From Megalonaias nervosa (lineage: Eukaryota; Mollusca; Bivalvia; Unionida; Unionidae), in NCBI GenBank assembly GCA_016617855.1, contig JAECUM010093563.1, forward strand, positions 1-64,000: DNA of 64,000 nucleotides, read 5' to 3'. This document shows positions 63,330 to 64,000 of this stretch, piece after piece. Numbering within the stretch: the stretch's first letter is position 1; each line of letters starts with the position of its first letter. Both the position numbers and the translations under genes were made by a program. The notes beneath the pieces are model-generated. The model was not told where the DNA came from and did not search any database. It saw only the letters and a list, made by a program, of their open reading frames with translations.

Positions 63330-63722
63330 ATGTTCGAAAATTTAACATTAGCCGATGTCGTTAGTAGCAAAATTAAAAAATTAATGGTTAATGGCCAGCA
63401 ATTATCAGTTGAATTTAATGATGAAATTTCAGGTATTTGTTTTAGTAAATTTGATAAAATAAAACTCTGGCTTATTAAATCAGATGACAGCAAATATTTT
63501 GATTATCTTGAAAAGTTGAGATGAGCTTATGTTGAAATACGATAATCTTCATGATTCAATCAAGAAAAATACACAAATATAAATATTGAACTAAACCAGT
63601 CGATGGTTTTTGCAAAAGGTGGTAAGTATATTCTCACCAGGGTAGCAATGAAAGAGTTTTTTGAATGTCATCGAAAAGTAAGCGGAAAAATTAAAGTTTA
63701 TTTGTATAAACACGATAATTAA
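63330..63722 (+). pseudogene. Small unknown protein after PolB, frameshifted
   Basis: MFENLTLADVVSSKIKKLMV opens at 63330 and is open to 63524; a second piece in another frame (near 63575-63722) has MVFAKGGKYILTRVAMKEFF and VSGKIKVYLYKHDN. About 130 codons in all. Looks like a compact beta-rich protein. Family not recognised. A GTCTAAAATTTATAAATA string precedes the ATG. Last gene of the element in this window. Confidence 0.5.
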
Positions 63723-64000
63723 TGATTTCTAATATCTACTGTCGATAGATTGATAATAGGTGAGGAAGCTCTTTAAAAAATAAGGGAGATAACTCTGTCT
63801 GTCTTCCTTGTATTGTAAAGGTAGATGACTCTGTCCTCTCTGGTAGAGTAATTAAGCAGTTATCCCACTTGTTACTGCGTAACATTACATAACTGTCGCG
63901 ATTTTATGTGTGTGTGTCGTATTCAGTAATTAAATTGTCTGTAGTCAGTGGATCAGCATAATTTGTAATAGAAAATGATATTTTACACCTTTTGACTCTC
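63723..64000. other. Right flank, no gene; possible element end or host sequence
   Basis: Contains AAGGGAGATAACTCTGTCTG at about 63780, a string common in molluscan repeats, and (GT)n near 63907. No inverted match to the left edge at 47.76-48.25 kb was found, so neither the terminal repeat of the virus-like element nor the rest of the gypsy copy is seen. Confidence 0.5.

Larger units (their letters stand above)
48068..63722 (+). mobile_element. Endogenous decayed Polinton/Maverick (adintovirus-like) element
   Basis: Packaging ATPase, penton-like and capsid proteins, adenain-like protease, rve integrase and protein-primed-type PolB occur together in about 15.6 kb, which defines the Polinton/adintovirus group. 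PLA2-like, zinc-ribbon, fiber-like and HNH genes are accessory. The left part runs leftward and most of the rest rightward. Nearly all large ORFs are broken. The boundaries are soft: the left limit is set by the 300-bp inverted-repeat element and the right limit by the last ORF. Confidence 0.88.

Noticed and set aside
48390..63722. Alternative genetic code or programmed readthrough explaining in-frame stops
   Set aside because: All three stop codons occur in frame and are mixed with many indels and catalytic changes, so decay is simpler.

Overview
The window is metazoan nuclear DNA, most likely from a mollusc. It carries an intron-rich host gene with consensus GT-AG splice sites, AT-rich introns, tRNA-derived SINEs, MITEs, decayed LINE and Ty3/gypsy pieces, and an AAGGGAGATAACTC-type string near the right edge that I associate with molluscan genomes. 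The phylum call is an inference.

Region 1 (22-31165): one host gene, SLC66A2 (PQLC1), a PQ-loop membrane protein, in five coding exons. The phases fit exactly and give a 271-codon protein with both PQ motifs. Its introns hold a 1.66 kb pogo/Tigger-like non-autonomous transposon, a hAT-like element, a foldback-type MITE family, a 15-bp minisatellite of about 1.4 kb, many 37-57 bp tandem arrays and a LINE reverse-transcriptase fossil.

Region 2 (31.2-48 kb): no host gene found. It is dominated by long minisatellites (56-bp at 40.1-42.6 kb, 64-bp at 42.7-44.0 kb, 49-bp at 44.0-44.4 kb). It also has SINEs, a hammerhead-ribozyme-like motif of the Penelope-element type, an inverted second copy of a transposon seen at 8.6 kb, and a decayed Ty3/gypsy integrase that ends at about 47765 against a 300-bp inverted-repeat element.

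Region 3 (48.07-63.72 kb): an endogenous, decayed Polinton/Maverick (adintovirus-like) dsDNA element with a near-complete virus-type gene set. On the minus-strand left arm are a two-TM protein, a long unknown protein and a fiber-like protein with repeated shaft modules and a discoidin-like C-terminus. On the plus strand are a packaging ATPase, three helical or coiled-coil proteins, penton-like protein, a small virion protein, major capsid protein (C-terminus missing and fused to a core-like protein), a small basic protein, adenain-like protease, a zinc ribbon, and a PLA2-like domain joined to an integrase and chromodomain. Next come a minus-strand unknown, a small plus-strand unknown, a minus-strand HNH/NUMOD-type endonuclease, protein-primed-type PolB and a last small ORF. 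Most genes carry frameshifts, in-frame stops or lost catalytic residues, so the copy looks dead. A near-identical 18-bp AT-rich motif lies immediately upstream of the penton and capsid ORFs, and its core precedes a left-arm gene. A TATA promoter with heat-shock-like repeats and a 5' splice donor lies at the left edge. The element's own terminal repeats were not found; the right end may lie beyond the window.
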